DNA of 64,000 nucleotides from Catenulispora sp. MAP5-51 (GCF_041261205.1 NZ_JBGCCH010000012.1:124001-188000), one strand, 5' to 3'; positions 48,115-58,617 are shown, counted from the stretch's first letter. Notes: generated from the sequence alone by a model not told the origin. Translations and numbers: made by a program.

Positions 48115-48172
48115 TGAAAAGCGCTCGGCGTGCTCTGCGCGCCGGTGTGCGCCTGTGTGTGCCCAGCGCGCC

Positions 48173-50842
48173 TTACGCCGCCACCTTCTCCGCCACCGCG
48201 CGGCCGACGCCCTCCAGCGCCGCCGGGATCGCGGTCACGTCGGTGCCGCCGCCCTGCGCGACGTCGTCCTTGCCGCCCCCGCCGCCGCCGAGCGTCTTGG
48301 CCGCCGAGCGCACCAGCTCGCCCGCCTTCAGGCTCAAGGCCCGCGAGCCCTCGTTGGTCGCGATGACCACCACCGGGCGCTCCCCCGCCGCGGCCGCGAC
48401 CGCGACCACCGCCGGGCGCGTGCCGAGCCGGCCGCGCACGTCCAGCACCAGCTTGCGCAGGTCGTCCGCGGACGCGCCGTCCGGCGCCTGGTGCGTGACC
48501 ACCGCGACACCGTGCACGTCGGTCGCGCCGTCCGCGAGCGAGCCCGCGATCCGCAGCAGCTGGCCGGCCTTGAGCGCGGAGATCTCCTTCTCCGCGTCGC
48601 GCAGCTTGGTCATGATGCCGCCGACCCGCTCGACCAGCTCCTCCGGCCGCGCCTTCACGACCTCGGCGAGCTGCGCCACCAGGACGTGCTCGCGCGCCAG
48701 GAAGTGGTACGCGTCGGTGCCGACCAGCGCCTCCACGCGCCGCACGCCGGAGCCGATCGAGGACTCGCTCAGCAGCTTCACCAGGCCCAGGCGGCCGGTG
48801 TTGTCCACGTGCGTGCCGCCGCACAGCTCGTGCGCCCACTCGCCGACCGAGACCACCCGGACCCGGTCGCCGTACTTCTCGCCGAACAGCGCCATCGCGC
48901 CCATCGCCTTGGCTTCGGGCTGGCTCATCACCTGCGCCGTGACCGTGAGGTCGTCGATCAGCAGCTCGTTGACACGCTGCTCGACGTCCGCCAGCACCGA
49001 GTGCGGCACCGCGCCCGGGGAGGCGAAGTCGAAGCGGAAGCGGCCGGGCGAGTTCTCCGAGCCCGCCTGGGTCGCGGTCTCGCCGAGCAGCTCGCGGAAC
49101 GCCTTGTGAACCATGTGCGTCGCGGTGTGCGCGCGGGAGATCGCCGCGCGCCGCGCGGTGTCCACCTCGCCCCACGCCTCGGTGCCCAGCAGCACCTCGC
49201 CGTCGCGGACGATCGCGCGGTGCGCGATCAGGTCGCCGACGGGCTTTTGCACGTCCACGACCTCGGCCAGCGCTCCGTTGCCGAGCCGGATCAGGCCGTG
49301 GTCGGCGAGCTGGCCGCCGCCCTCCGCGTAGAAGGGGGTGCGGTCCAGGACCAGCTCCACCTCGTCGCCGGGCTGCGCCGAGCTGCCGACCTGGCCGTTG
49401 ACCAGCATCGCCTTCAGCAGGCCCTCGGAGGAGACCTCGTGGTAGCCGGTGAACGCCGACGGGCCCGCCGCGTCGAGCAGCTCCCGGTACGCGGACATGT
49501 CCGCGTGGCCGGTCTTCTTCGCCCGCGCGTCCGCCTTCGCCTGGTCCCGCTGCTCCTTCATCAGACGGCGGAAACCGTCCTCGTCGACCGTCAGGCCCGC
49601 CTCGGAGGCCATCTCCAGGGTCAGGTCGATCGGGAAGCCGAAGGTGTCGTGCAGCTTGAACGCCTGGTCGCCGGAGAAGACCGTGCCGCCGGACTTCTTC
49701 GCCTCGTCCGCGACGGTCTCGAACATCGCCGAACCGGTGCGCAGCGTCTGCAGGAACGAGGTCTCCTCGGCCACCGCGACCGCGACGATGCGCGAGGAGT
49801 CCGCGATCAGCTCGGGGTAGGCCTGGCCCATCGCGCCGATGGTGGTCTCGACGAGATCCTTTATGGTCGCGCCGTGCGCGCCGAGCAGGCGCATGTTGCG
49901 GATCGCGCGGCGCATCAGGCGGCGCAGCACGTAGCCGCGGCCCTCGTTGCCGGGGGTGATGCCGTCGCCGATCATCATCGTCGCGGTCTTCACATGGTCG
50001 GTGACCACGCGCAGCGAGACGTCGGTCTTGGTCTCCGCGCCGTACTCGACGCCCGCGATGGACGCCGCCTTGTCCAGGATCGCGCGCGAGGTGTCGATCT
50101 CGTACAGGTTGTTGACGCCCTGCAGGATCGTCGCCAGGCGCTCCAGCCCGAGGCCGGTGTCGATGGACTTCGACGGGAGCTCGCCCAGGATCGGGAAGCC
50201 GCCCTTGTCGCCGCCCGCGCCGCGCTCGAACTGCATGAAGACCAGGTTCCAGAACTCCATGTAGCGCTCGTCGTTCACCGCGGGGCCGCCGGCCTCGCCG
50301 AACTCCGGGCCCCGGTCGTAGAAGAGCTCCGAGCACGGGCCGCAGGGCCCGGGCACGCCCATCGACCAGTAGTTCTCCTTCATGCCCAGCCGCTGGATGC
50401 GCTCGGCCGGGAAGCCCGCCTTCTTCCAGATCTCCTCCGCCTCGTCGTCGTCGAGGTAGACGGTGACCCAGATCTTGTCCGGGTCCAGGCCGAAGCCGCC
50501 CTCGGAGACCGGCGTGGTGCACAGCTCCCACGCCATCGGGATGGCGGTCTCCTTGAAGTAGTCGCCGAAGGAGAAGTTGCCGCACATCTGGAAGAACGAG
50601 CCGTGCCGGGTGGTCTTGCCGACCTCCTCGATGTCCAGCGTGCGCACGCACTTCTGGACCGAGGTCGCGCGCGGCCAGGGCGGCGGCTGCTCACCGAGGA
50701 AGTACGGCTTGAACGGGGCCATGCCCGCGATGGTGAGCAGGGTGGTCGGGTCGTTCGAGATGAGCGACGCCGACGGGACGACCGTGTGGCCCTTCTTCTG
50801 GAAGAAGTCGAGCCAGCGGCGGTGGATCTCCGCGGATTCCAT
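48173..50842 (-). CDS. alaS: Alanyl-tRNA synthetase
   Basis: Charges tRNA-Ala; 889 aa, full length. The class II core starts with the family motif [46 protein letters not shown]. The editing domain has [16 protein letters not shown] and the zinc/second editing motif [10 protein letters not shown]. The C-terminal C-Ala domain ends with [17 protein letters not shown], a typical Gly-rich stretch. ATG at 50842. The terminator at 48086-48114 separates it from ruvX. Confidence 0.98.
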   Translation of the reverse strand: MESAEIHRRWLDFFQKKGHTVVPSASLISNDPTTLLTIAGMAPFKPYFLGEQPPPWPRATSVQKCVRTLDIEEVGKTTRHGSFFQMCGNFSFGDYFKETAIPMAWELCTTPVSEGGFGLDPDKIWVTVYLDDDEAEEIWKKAGFPAERIQRLGMKENYWSMGVPGPCGPCSELFYDRGPEFGEAGGPAVNDERYMEFWNLVFMQFERGAGGDKGGFPILGELPSKSIDTGLGLERLATILQGVNNLYEIDTSRAILDKAASIAGVEYGAETKTDVSLRVVTDHVKTATMMIGDGITPGNEGRGYVLRRLMRRAIRNMRLLGAHGATIKDLVETTIGAMGQAYPELIADSSRIVAVAVAEETSFLQTLRTGSAMFETVADEAKKSGGTVFSGDQAFKLHDTFGFPIDLTLEMASEAGLTVDEDGFRRLMKEQRDQAKADARAKKTGHADMSAYRELLDAAGPSAFTGYHEVSSEGLLKAMLVNGQVGSSAQPGDEVELVLDRTPFYAEGGGQLADHGLIRLGNGALAEVVDVQKPVGDLIAHRAIVRDGEVLLGTEAWGEVDTARRAAISRAHTATHMVHKAFRELLGETATQAGSENSPGRFRFDFASPGAVPHSVLADVEQRVNELLIDDLTVTAQVMSQPEAKAMGAMALFGEKYGDRVRVVSVGEWAHELCGGTHVDNTGRLGLVKLLSESSIGSGVRRVEALVGTDAYHFLAREHVLVAQLAEVVKARPEELVERVGGIMTKLRDAEKEISALKAGQLLRIAGSLADGATDVHGVAVVTHQAPDGASADDLRKLVLDVRGRLGTRPAVVAVAAAAGERPVVVIATNEGSRALSLKAGELVRSAAKTLGGGGGGKDDVAQGGGTDVTAIPAALEGVGRAVAEKVAA

Positions 50843-50964
50843 GAGCTTGTCAGCCTTCTAGGAAATGCGGCGCGCGTCGGGGTTCGGATGAGGACCCTGG
50901 CGCCGCGAGTGGTGACGGGGCGTCGGGGTGGGCCTGGTCGGCCGGGAAGGGCGGTCGACCGGCC

Positions 50965-51264
50965 CTAGGTAGCTCGCGCCTTCTTGGAGAAACCGTCACC
51001 TTCCGGGTCACGGTCCGACGCCGGCGGCACGTCGATGCCCAGCGCGACGTTCAACTCCTCCTCGCGGTCGTGCGCCCGCTCGCGCACGTCCTCGAAGAAC
51101 TCCTTGACCGAGTCCAGCAGACCGCCGCCGGAGACCGAGACCCGGTCCGCGAGGCCCGCGGGGGTCAGCTCCTTGGCGGTCGCGGTGACCTTGCGGAAGA
51201 CCAGCACACCCGCGGTCGCGCCCATGGACACCCAGAAGAGGCGGCGCACAGTTCCCGTGAACAT
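50965..51264 (-). CDS. Small membrane-linked protein of the alaS region
   Basis: A 99-aa protein with an N-terminal hydrophobic segment (RRLFWVSMGATAGVLVF) and a charged, helical C-terminus (VKEFFEDVRERAHDREEEL). A similar small protein lies next to alaS in Streptomyces; function unknown. It follows the DUF948-type gene by 7 nt and is probably co-transcribed with it. Confidence 0.75.
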   Translation of the reverse strand: MFTGTVRRLFWVSMGATAGVLVFRKVTATAKELTPAGLADRVSVSGGGLLDSVKEFFEDVRERAHDREEELNVALGIDVPPASDRDPEGDGFSKKARAT

Positions 51265-51271
51265 CAGACCG

Positions 51272-51697
51272 TCATCCCTTCTTCTTGTCGGCGCGACGGG
51301 CCTTGCGGTCCGCCTTCAGCTCGGCCTTGACGCGCTTGGCCACATCCTCATTCTTGCGCGAGGTGATGGCCGCGCGCACCCCATAACTGAAGGAGGCCAC
51401 CTTCACCAGCGGTCCGCCGATCGCCGAGGTGGCGGTGGAGACCAGTCCGGAGACGTTCTTGGACATCGTCTCGACGTTGTCGGTGATGGCGTCGACCTTG
51501 ACCAGCTGGGCGTTGCCGTTCTTGACGGTGTCGGTGATCTCGTTCAGCAGCGGGACGGTCTCCTGGGTGATCCCGGCGACGAGCTTGGTCGTCTCCTTCA
51601 GCACCTCGGCCACGCGGACCAGAACGAAGGCAAAGAAGCACACTCCGATCGCGAAGAAGATCGCGAACACCAGTCCGACAATCGCGCCAGCGGACAC
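51272..51697 (-). CDS. DUF948-type membrane protein
   Basis: A 141-aa protein: an N-terminal membrane helix (GAIVGLVFAIFFAIGVCFFAFVLVRVAEVL), a coiled-coil-like region (ETTKLVAGITQETVPLLNEITDTVKNGNAQL, with VDAITDNVETMSKNVSGLVSTAT) and a Lys/Arg-rich tail. This is the pattern of DUF948 proteins, often near alaS in actinobacteria and of unknown function. GTG at 51697 with GGGAG. Not related to a clear enzyme family. Confidence 0.85.
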   Translation of the reverse strand: MSAGAIVGLVFAIFFAIGVCFFAFVLVRVAEVLKETTKLVAGITQETVPLLNEITDTVKNGNAQLVKVDAITDNVETMSKNVSGLVSTATSAIGGPLVKVASFSYGVRAAITSRKNEDVAKRVKAELKADRKARRADKKKG

Positions 51698-51832
51698 CAG
51701 GGACTCCCTGAGTTGTTATCGAAATTTGAAGACGCGCTCTGTATGAGCAAGACATTGCGTATGAGCACAGCACCCTACCGCGCGGCCTGGGGTATCAGGC
51801 ACGGGGCTCGGCGCGGTTACGGCATCGGTGTG

Positions 51833-53224
51833 TCAGGAGCCGTCGGGGCCTACAGCATCGTCCGTACGAGCGTCTACGCCACCGAGCATGGCCCTGACAC
51901 GGTCGTAGACGTCGGAGTAGCGGGCCTCCGCGCCGTGCCTGGTGGGCTCGTAGTAGCGGCGGTCCTTCACGGCGTCCGGGGCGTACTGCTGCGCGGCCAC
52001 GCCGCCGGGGACGTCGTGGGCGTAGACGTAGCCCTGGCCGTGGCCCAGGGACTGGGCGCCGGAGTAATGAGCGTCACGCAGATGCGGCGGCACCGGGCCG
52101 GCCAGACCCTTGTGCACATCCCCCAGCGCCGCGCCGATGGCCTTGACCGCGGAATTGGACTTCGGGGCCAGGGCCAGATGGATCACCGCGTGCGCCAGCG
52201 TGATCTGCGCCTCGGGCCAGCCGATGAAGGAGACCGCCTGCATCGCGGCCACCGCCATCTGCAGCGAGCTCGGATCGGCCATGCCGATGTCCTCGCTGGC
52301 CGAGATCACCAGGCGCCGGGCGATGAAGCGCGGGTCCTCGCCGGCGTCGACCATGCGCGCCAGATAGTGCAGGGCCGCGTCCACATCGCTGCCGCGGACC
52401 GACTTGATGAAGGCGCTGGCGACGTCGTAGTGCTGGTCGCCGTCCCGGTCGTAGCGGACCGCGGCGCGGTCGACGGCCTGCTCCAGGATGTCGAGCTCGA
52501 GCGCGGCGGGGCCCTCGCCCTTCGCCGCCGCCAGCGCGCCGGCCGCGCCTGCTTCCAGCGCGGTGAGGGCGCGGCGGGCGTCGCCGCCGGCGATGCGCAG
52601 CAGGTGCTCCTCGGAGTCCGCCGGGAGCGTGACCTTGCCGGCCAGGCCGCGCTCGTCCTCCAGCGCGCGATGGATGACCTCGCGGACGTCGTCCTCGGTC
52701 AGCGGCTGCAGGGTCAGCAGCAGCGAGCGGGACAGCAGCGGGGAGATGACCGAGAAGTGCGGGTTCTCGGTGGTCGCGGCGACCAGGGTGACCCAGCGGT
52801 TCTCCACGGCCGGCAGCAGGGAGTCCTGCTGCGCCTTGGAGAAGCGGTGGATCTCGTCGAGGAACAGGAGCGTCTCGCGGCCGTACATGCCCAGTTCGCG
52901 CTTGGCCCGCTCGACGACGGCCCGGACCTCCTTGACCCCGGCGTTGATCGCGGACAGCTCGGCGAAGGTGCGCTCGGTGGCGTTGGCCAGCACGTAGGCC
53001 AGGGTGGTCTTGCCGGTGCCGGGCGGGCCCCAGAGCAGGATGGAGGAGGGCACGGTGACCCCGTCCCCGGCCTTGACCAGCCGCCACAGCGGGGAGCCGG
53101 AGCGCAGCAGGTGCTTCTGCCCGACGATCTCGTCCAGGACCCGCGGGCGCATGCGCACCGCGAGCGGGGCCGCGATCCTGGCCTTCTCGGCGCCCGCCTC
53201 CTCGAACAAGTCCAGCTGCTCCAC
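51833..53224 (-). CDS. rarA: Replication-associated recombination protein RarA (MgsA)
   Basis: AAA+ ATPase acting at stalled forks; 463 aa. Walker A is [18 protein letters not shown], Walker [26 protein letters not shown], sensor 1 [20 protein letters not shown], and the C-terminal part [32 protein letters not shown] is characteristic of RarA. The N-terminus begins [11 protein letters not shown]. Ends with an acidic tail. Confidence 0.95.
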   Translation of the reverse strand: MEQLDLFEEAGAEKARIAAPLAVRMRPRVLDEIVGQKHLLRSGSPLWRLVKAGDGVTVPSSILLWGPPGTGKTTLAYVLANATERTFAELSAINAGVKEVRAVVERAKRELGMYGRETLLFLDEIHRFSKAQQDSLLPAVENRWVTLVAATTENPHFSVISPLLSRSLLLTLQPLTEDDVREVIHRALEDERGLAGKVTLPADSEEHLLRIAGGDARRALTALEAGAAGALAAAKGEGPAALELDILEQAVDRAAVRYDRDGDQHYDVASAFIKSVRGSDVDAALHYLARMVDAGEDPRFIARRLVISASEDIGMADPSSLQMAVAAMQAVSFIGWPEAQITLAHAVIHLALAPKSNSAVKAIGAALGDVHKGLAGPVPPHLRDAHYSGAQSLGHGQGYVYAHDVPGGVAAQQYAPDAVKDRRYYEPTRHGAEARYSDVYDRVRAMLGGVDARTDDAVGPDGS

Positions 53225-53288
53225 GTCACGACCTTAGCGCCCCGGACTGACAGCCCCGTCCGCCACAATGATCGTCATGAGGGAAGTG

Positions 53289-54074
53289 ATGACCGAACCA
53301 GTGATACGGCGCGCGGAATCGACCGACGATCTGTTCGCCGCCGCGGGCCGGGACTACCTGCTCCGCTCGGACGCCGCCCCGGAGGAGTCACTGGCCGACC
53401 AGGGCGTGGCCTGGCTCGCGGCCGACGGCGGCTTCGCCTTCGGCGGTTCGAAGGAGGGCCCGGACCTGGTCGACTGGCTGACCGTGATCGGGACCCCGGA
53501 CACCGCCCTGACGCTGCTGCGCCGCGCGCTCGCCGAGCTGCCGCGTCCGCCGCACGGCTTCAGCGTGCCGCGGGAGACGGACCTGGGCTCCCTGGCCCCC
53601 TCGGAGCTGGACCAGTGGGACTTCATGGCCTTCGACCCGGCCTGGGGCGTGGAGCTCGCGGTGCTCCCCGGCGAGGAGCGGGTCGCCGAACTGCTGCCGT
53701 CGGCGTCCGCCGACGCCGAGATCGGCGAGTTCCTGAAACTGGCGAACCCCTCGCACTCCGCCAAGCCGGGCTGGGAGGCGATCGACGCCTGGGGCGTGGT
53801 GCGCGACGCCGACGGCGCGCTGCTGGCCTGCGGCGCGTACTGCCGGCGCGACGGCGGCAACGGATATCTGGCGTCGATAGGCACGGCCCCGGCAGCTCGC
53901 GGCCAGGGCCTCGGCACGGCGGTGTCCTCCTGGCTGACCCGCCGCTCGCTGGCGAACGGCGACGGCTTCTGCGCCCTGGGGCACTGGCACCCGAACGAGC
54001 CGGCCCGCCGCATGTACGCGCGCCTCGGCTACCGCACAACGCACCAGATGAAGAGCGGCAGGCTCGCGGCGTGA
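53289..54074 (+). CDS. GNAT-family acetyltransferase
   Basis: A 261-aa protein. The C-terminal GNAT domain has YLASIGTAPAARGQGLGTAVSSWL (acetyl-CoA loop RGQGLG) and GFCALGHWHPNEPARRMYARLGYRTT. The N-terminal half appears to be a diverged second GNAT-like domain. The ATG at 53289 has GAGGG 5 nt away; two ATGs lie upstream in frame (53268, 53277) without a site. Its stop overlaps the start of the ABC ATPase gene, suggesting one operon. Confidence 0.85.
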   Translation: MTEPVIRRAESTDDLFAAAGRDYLLRSDAAPEESLADQGVAWLAADGGFAFGGSKEGPDLVDWLTVIGTPDTALTLLRRALAELPRPPHGFSVPRETDLGSLAPSELDQWDFMAFDPAWGVELAVLPGEERVAELLPSASADAEIGEFLKLANPSHSAKPGWEAIDAWGVVRDADGALLACGAYCRRDGGNGYLASIGTAPAARGQGLGTAVSSWLTRRSLANGDGFCALGHWHPNEPARRMYARLGYRTTHQMKSGRLAA

Positions 54075-54742
54075 GCCGCTTCGACCTGCGCGAGGTCTCG
54101 GTCCGCCGCGAGGACGCGCTGATCATCGACCGGGTCACCGCGACGATCGCGCCGGGACGCTGCACGGCCCTGGTCGGCCCCAGCGGCGCGGGCAAGTCGA
54201 CGCTGCTGCGCCTGTTCAACCGCCTCGACGACCCGAGCGAGGGCACGATCCTGCTGGACGGCGCCCCGCTGGACTCGCTGGACGTGCTCGCGCTCCGGCG
54301 GCGCGTGGGCCTGGTCGGCCAGCGGCCGGTGCTGGTGACGGAGTCGGTCCCGGAGGAGCTCCGCGTCGGAGCGCCCGAGCTGACCGACGAACAGGCACTG
54401 GAGCTGCTCAGGCGCGTGGGGCTCGGCGAGGACTTCTACGACCGGCCCACCCAGGGCCTGTCCGGCGGCGAGGGCCAGCGCGTGTGCCTGGCACGCACGC
54501 TGGCGGTCGGGCCGCAGGTGCTGCTGCTCGACGAGCCGACCTCGGCCCTGGACCCGGAGGCCGCGGCGGCGGTGGAGGACACTCTGTGCGGGCTGCTCGG
54601 CGACGGGCTGACGGCGATCCTGGTGAGCCACCGGGCGGCGCAGGTGCGGAAGATGGCCGACGACGCCCTGGTGCTGCGCAAGGGGCGGCTGGTGGAGAGC
54701 GGACCGGTCGCGGAAGTGGCTTATGTGAGCGAGGGCGGCTAG
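54071..54742 (+). CDS. ABC transporter ATP-binding protein, FetA-like
   Basis: A 223-aa ATPase. Walker A ALVGPSGAGKSTLLRLFNR, Q-loop VGLVGQRPVLV, signature GLSGGEGQRVCLARTLAVGPQ, Walker B VLLLDEPTSALDPEA, switch VSHRAAQVRKMADD. The short length and the FetB-like permease downstream (54907-55668) suggest an iron-exporter-like pair of the FetAB/YbbLM group. Start GTG overlaps the GNAT stop. Confidence 0.88.
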   Translation: MSRFDLREVSVRREDALIIDRVTATIAPGRCTALVGPSGAGKSTLLRLFNRLDDPSEGTILLDGAPLDSLDVLALRRRVGLVGQRPVLVTESVPEELRVGAPELTDEQALELLRRVGLGEDFYDRPTQGLSGGEGQRVCLARTLAVGPQVLLLDEPTSALDPEAAAAVEDTLCGLLGDGLTAILVSHRAAQVRKMADDALVLRKGRLVESGPVAEVAYVSEGG

Positions 54743-54894
54743 GGGCGGAGCCGGACCCGCGCGCCGCAAAATGCCGACCGCCGACCGCCGCTGTGCGGCA
54801 CGGCGAAATCGCCCGCCGCTCTCCGACACACCGACCGGCTCCTCGCCGCACTCCGGCACACCCACCGGCGCCCGCCCCTGTCCGACCCACCCCC

Positions 54895-54900
54895 TACACT
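54895..54900 (+). promoter_or_regulatory. Candidate -10 box (TACACT) for the FetB-like gene
   Basis: TACACT lies 6 nt before the ATG at 54907, with no ribosome site, indicating a leaderless promoter within the 164-bp gap between the ATPase and permease genes. Confidence 0.45.
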
Positions 54901-54906
54901 CGCCCC

Positions 54907-55668
54907 ATGAGCAGCCCCGCAGTCCCCGAATGGACCGGCGTCGCCCTCTCGATCAGCCTCGTCGGCGTCGCCGTGCTCATCGCCTGGCGCCAGCGGCTCG
55001 GGCTGGCGCGCGAGGTCGTCGTCGCGGCGGTGCGGGCGGGGATCCAGTTGTTCCTGGTCGGCGCGGTGCTGTTGTACCTGTTCAACCACGCCGGTCTGCT
55101 GGGCGGCTTCGGGTGGCTCGCGGTCATGGTGCTCATCGCCGGGCAGGTGGCCGGGCGGCGGGGCAAGGGGCTGCGGCACTCGCGGTACGTCGCCACCGCG
55201 GCCGTGGCGATCGCCGCCGCCGTGACGATGGGCGTGCTGATGGCGTTCGGGGTGATCCAGACGACGCCGCGCGTGGTGGTGCCGGTCGGCGGGATGGTGG
55301 TCAGCGGGTCGATGGCGGCCACCGGCGTGACGCTGGCGCGGATGGTCGCCGAGGCGCGCGGGCAGCGGGCGGCGATCGAGGCGCGGCTGTCGCTGGGGCT
55401 CAGCGCCGCGGCCGCCTTCGCGCCGCATCGCAGGGAGCTGCTGCGCACCGCGCTGATCCCGACGCTGGACTCCACGAAGGTGGTCGGGCTGATCAGTCTG
55501 CCGGGGGCGATGACCGGCCTGATCCTGGCCGGGGTGTCACCGGAGGTGGCGATCCGGTACCAGATCGTGGTGATGTACATGCTGCTGGCCGCCGCGGTGA
55601 CCGCCGCGCTGGCGTCGGCGGAGCTCGGGCAGCGGATGTTGTTCACCCCCGCACAGCAATTGCGGTAG
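54907..55668 (+). CDS. FetB/YbbM-family ABC permease
   Basis: A 253-aa membrane protein with about seven helices, of the UPF0014/FetB family. ARGQRAAIEARLSLGLSAAAAF and ALIPTLDSTKVVGLISLPGAMTGLILAGVSPEVAIRYQIVVMYMLLAA are diagnostic. E. coli FetAB exports iron under oxidative stress; the same may apply here. ATPase gene upstream, separated by 164 bp with its own leaderless-type promoter. Confidence 0.87.
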   Translation: MSSPAVPEWTGVALSISLVGVAVLIAWRQRLGLAREVVVAAVRAGIQLFLVGAVLLYLFNHAGLLGGFGWLAVMVLIAGQVAGRRGKGLRHSRYVATAAVAIAAAVTMGVLMAFGVIQTTPRVVVPVGGMVVSGSMAATGVTLARMVAEARGQRAAIEARLSLGLSAAAAFAPHRRELLRTALIPTLDSTKVVGLISLPGAMTGLILAGVSPEVAIRYQIVVMYMLLAAAVTAALASAELGQRMLFTPAQQLR

Positions 55669-55803
55669 TCCGGACAGAAGGCCGAAATACCAGCTCAGGG
55701 CGCCTGGAGGCGGTGCGGGGCGAGACCATAAACCCTCTTCGACCCTCAATTGCGGCCGTCCGTTAATCGCTCTCTCAGGCTGCTATGCCTAAGCTCCACT
55801 CCC

Positions 55804-56403
55804 ATGACTACGTCTAGCAGCACCGACAGCACCGACCGCGTGGAGGCCGTCGAGGCCGACGACGCGGAAACCGTACTCCTCGCCGAGACCGAGCCGTCCG
55901 ACGAGATCGTGCCCGAGCTCGTCGAGGACGACGAACTCGTCGAGGGCGCGGACGCCCTCCCGGCCTACGACGCCAAGCCCGGCTCGGGGGGCGTCATCGC
56001 CGCCGGCGCCGCCGCGGTCGCCGCCGCGGGCCTGGCCATCACCTCGCTCGGCGGGAACTGGCTCGGCGACGTCCTGTCGCAGCGCCAGTCCCTGATCGGG
56101 CAGATCAACACCGCGAACTCCGCCGCGGACGCCATCATCAAGCAGCGCTACACCGACGTGTGGCACAAGCAGGCGTTCGTCAGCATGGGCTTCGCGATCG
56201 CGGCCGTCGTCATCGCCGCCGCCACGCTGTTCCTCGGCGCGTTCGCCGCCAAGGAGCAGCCGCCGGTCTGGGTCCGGGTCGTGACCTGGGGCGCGCTGGT
56301 GCTCGGCGTCATCGGGCTGGGGGTGGCCGCCGCGATGTACTTCGACGTCTTCACCGGGACCATCTCGGTGCCCGCCGGCGCCGCCAGCGGCGGGCAGCAG
56401 TAA
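55804..56403 (+). CDS. Membrane protein with acidic N-terminus, unknown function
   Basis: A 199-aa protein. The first 60 residues are very rich in Glu, Asp and Ser (VEAVEADDAETVLLAETEPSDEIVPELVEDDELVEGAD). Three hydrophobic segments follow: about 75-94, 137-162 and 172-195. I do not recognise the family. The ATG at 55804 has TAAGCT 8 nt upstream and no ribosome site. The acidic stretch may be a protein-interaction tail; this is inference. Confidence 0.7.
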   Translation: MTTSSSTDSTDRVEAVEADDAETVLLAETEPSDEIVPELVEDDELVEGADALPAYDAKPGSGGVIAAGAAAVAAAGLAITSLGGNWLGDVLSQRQSLIGQINTANSAADAIIKQRYTDVWHKQAFVSMGFAIAAVVIAAATLFLGAFAAKEQPPVWVRVVTWGALVLGVIGLGVAAAMYFDVFTGTISVPAGAASGGQQ

Positions 56404-56419
56404 GCCGGAGCACCGACTG

Positions 56420-56989
56420 CTACGGCAGGGCCCACTCCCGCGCCGTCAGCTCGTAGCGGACCTCCCCGAGTTCGGAGCCCTCGATCGGCTCCAGCTCGGG
56501 GAAATACGTGTCCACGTGGGTCATCCCCAGCTTCTCCATCACGTTGCGTGAACCGCGGTTCACGAACATCGTCTCGGCCCAGACGAGGTGCACCCCGAGT
56601 TCGGTGAACGCCTTGCGCAGCAACGCCTGCGACCCCTCGGTGGCATAGCCCTTGCCCCATGCGGCCCGCCGCAGCCGGTAGCCGAGTTCGACCTCGTCCA
56701 GCGGCCCCTCGGCCCCGGGCCGCAGGATGAACCAGCCGACGAAGGCGCCGCCGTCCTTCTCGTGCGCGGCGAGCATGCCGAGCTTGTACTCCCACTTCTC
56801 CAGACCCGCGAGGATCCGCGGCAGGATCCGGTCGCGGACGTCCTGCGCCGGCGTCGGCTTGCCCCCGGTGAGATACCGCATCACCGCGGGATCGCTGTCC
56901 AGCTCGATCAGCAGGTCGGCGTCCTCCGCGGTGAAGCGGCGCAGCAGCAGGCGGTCGGTCTCGAGGTAGGGGTCCACGCAGCCGATCAT
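56420..56989 (-). CDS. GNAT acetyltransferase, RimJ/RimL type
   Basis: A 189-aa protein. ETDRLLLRRFTAEDADLLIEL is the family's start, and VELGYRLRRAAWGKGYATEGSQALLRKAF contains the acetyl-CoA loop and WGKGYATE of the RimJ/RimL group; NRGSRNVMEKLGMTHV is the later conserved segment. Acetylates a protein N-terminus or small amine; target unknown. Separated from the MocR gene by 13 bp. Confidence 0.92.
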   Translation of the reverse strand: MIGCVDPYLETDRLLLRRFTAEDADLLIELDSDPAVMRYLTGGKPTPAQDVRDRILPRILAGLEKWEYKLGMLAAHEKDGGAFVGWFILRPGAEGPLDEVELGYRLRRAAWGKGYATEGSQALLRKAFTELGVHLVWAETMFVNRGSRNVMEKLGMTHVDTYFPELEPIEGSELGEVRYELTAREWALP

Positions 56990-57002
56990 CGCCGACCGGT
57001 CG

Positions 57003-58523
57003 TCACGCCACCCAACGGTTTTCCTCCGGTACCGGCGGCAGCGCGGTCTCGCAGCGGAACGCCGCGGCCAGCCTGCGCACCGCGTCGCGCAGCGTCTCCT
57101 CGGGCAGCGTGTACGGGATCCGCACCCGGTGCTCGAACGTCCCGGGGTCCACGCCGAACTGCGGCCCGCCGACCAGCCGCACGCCGAAGGCCGCGGCCCG
57201 GTCCGCCAGCTCCGTGGACGACGGTTCGCCCATGTCGACCCACAGCGACAGGCCGCCCGGCGGCCGGCGCCACGTCCAGTCCGGCAGCTCCGCCGCCAGC
57301 GCCGCCTCCAGCGCGGCCCGCTGCCGCCGCAGCCGCGCCCGGCGCTCCTCGACGATGCCCTCGCCGCGGCGCAGCAGGGCGGCGGCGATGATCTGGTCCA
57401 GCACCGAGCCCGCCATGTCCATCGCCACCCGCTGGCCGGCCAGTTCGGTGGCCATCCGCGGGGTGGTCCGGATCCAGCCGATCCGCAGACCGCCCCAGTG
57501 GCTCTTGGACATCGAGCCGACGCTGATCACCTGCTCGGCCGCCGCGCGCGAGACCGAGGCCGGGAACGGCACCGGGGCCGGGACGTCCAGGGCCATGTCC
57601 GCGACGGTCTCGTCGTTGACGATCCAGGTGCCGGCGGCCCGCGCCGCCTCGGCCGCCTGGGCCCGGCGCTCGGGCGACATCAGCGTGCCGGTGGGGTTCT
57701 GGAAGTCCGGGATCAGGTACGCCACCCGCGGCGCGGTCTGGCGCAGCTGCGCGGCCAGCACGTCGGACTCGATGCCGTCCTCGCCGACCGGCACCGGCAC
57801 CGGCCGCAGCCGGGCCCGCCGCATGGCCTCCACGCTGTTCGGGTAGGTCGGGCTCTCCACCACGACCCGGTCCCCCGGCCCGCACAGCAGGCCCAGCGCC
57901 AGCACGTTGCCGTGCTGCGCCCCGGAGGTGATGACGATCTGGTCCGGCGTGGTCGGCAGCCCGCGCCGGACGTAGCGCTCGGCGATCAGCTCGCGCAGCT
58001 CCGGCCAGCCGGCGTGGTAGTAGCCGGTGTCCGCGGTCAGCGCCGAGATGGTCGGCGTGACCTCGGCCAGCACCTCGGCCATCAGCTCGCCGGGCATGCC
58101 GAAGGAGGCGCAGGACAGGTCGATGGCCACGTCCGCGGCGCCGGGCTGGCTGGGCAGCAGCCAGCCGCCGGAGACCTGGGGCCCGGCCCCCGGCGGCAGC
58201 GTGGTCCAGGTGCCCGAGCCGCGCCGGCTCTCCAGGAAGCCGTCCTCGCGCAGCAGGTCGTAGGCGGCGGTGACGGTGGTCCGGCTCATCCCCAGGGCGG
58301 CGGCCAGGTCCCGCTCGGCGGGGACCCGCGTACGCAGCGCGATCCGGCCGTCCAGGATCAGGCCCCGGACGCTGTGCGCCAGCGCGCGGTAGGCCGGGCG
58401 GCGGTCGGACTCGGCGGCCGGGACGCCGGCGCCGCCCAGATGCGCGACCTCGCGGATCAGCCGGGCCAGGCGGGTGCTGCCCACCGTGCGGTCGGTCGTC
58501 ACCAGCTCCATCGGAGCAGCCAT
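57003..58523 (-). CDS. MocR-family regulator (GntR helix-turn-helix fused to aminotransferase)
   Basis: A 506-aa regulator. A GntR-type winged helix (PAYRALAHSVRGLILDGRIALRTRVPAERDLAAALGMSRTTVTAAYDLLREDGFLESRRGSGTW, about residues 40-105) is fused to a fold-type I aminotransferase domain with the PLP Lys in GSMSKSHWGGLRIGWIRT. It is divergent from the YczE gene; MocR-YczE divergence is a known pattern in actinobacteria. It probably regulates the YczE gene in response to a PLP-bound amino compound. ATG at 58523 with GGAGGG. Confidence 0.92.
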   Translation of the reverse strand: MAAPMELVTTDRTVGSTRLARLIREVAHLGGAGVPAAESDRRPAYRALAHSVRGLILDGRIALRTRVPAERDLAAALGMSRTTVTAAYDLLREDGFLESRRGSGTWTTLPPGAGPQVSGGWLLPSQPGAADVAIDLSCASFGMPGELMAEVLAEVTPTISALTADTGYYHAGWPELRELIAERYVRRGLPTTPDQIVITSGAQHGNVLALGLLCGPGDRVVVESPTYPNSVEAMRRARLRPVPVPVGEDGIESDVLAAQLRQTAPRVAYLIPDFQNPTGTLMSPERRAQAAEAARAAGTWIVNDETVADMALDVPAPVPFPASVSRAAAEQVISVGSMSKSHWGGLRIGWIRTTPRMATELAGQRVAMDMAGSVLDQIIAAALLRRGEGIVEERRARLRRQRAALEAALAAELPDWTWRRPPGGLSLWVDMGEPSSTELADRAAAFGVRLVGGPQFGVDPGTFEHRVRIPYTLPEETLRDAVRRLAAAFRCETALPPVPEENRWVA

Positions 58524-58552
58524 GCCACCCTCCTTCGATTGGCCCTGTATGA

Positions 58553-58591
58553 GCGGGCCACTTGACCTCCATCCTGATGGAAGTGGCCCGC
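58553..58591. promoter_or_regulatory. Nested inverted repeat between MocR and YczE genes
   Basis: Outer arms GCGGGCCACTT (58553-58563) and AAGTGGCCCGC (58581-58591) are perfect; inner arms CCATC (58569-58573) and GATGG (58576-58580) form a second dyad. It lies 27 nt before the YczE ATG and 30 nt from the MocR start, a likely operator. Confidence 0.65.
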
Positions 58592-58617
58592 AAGGGCAAT
58601 CCTCACAGGAGGCCAAC

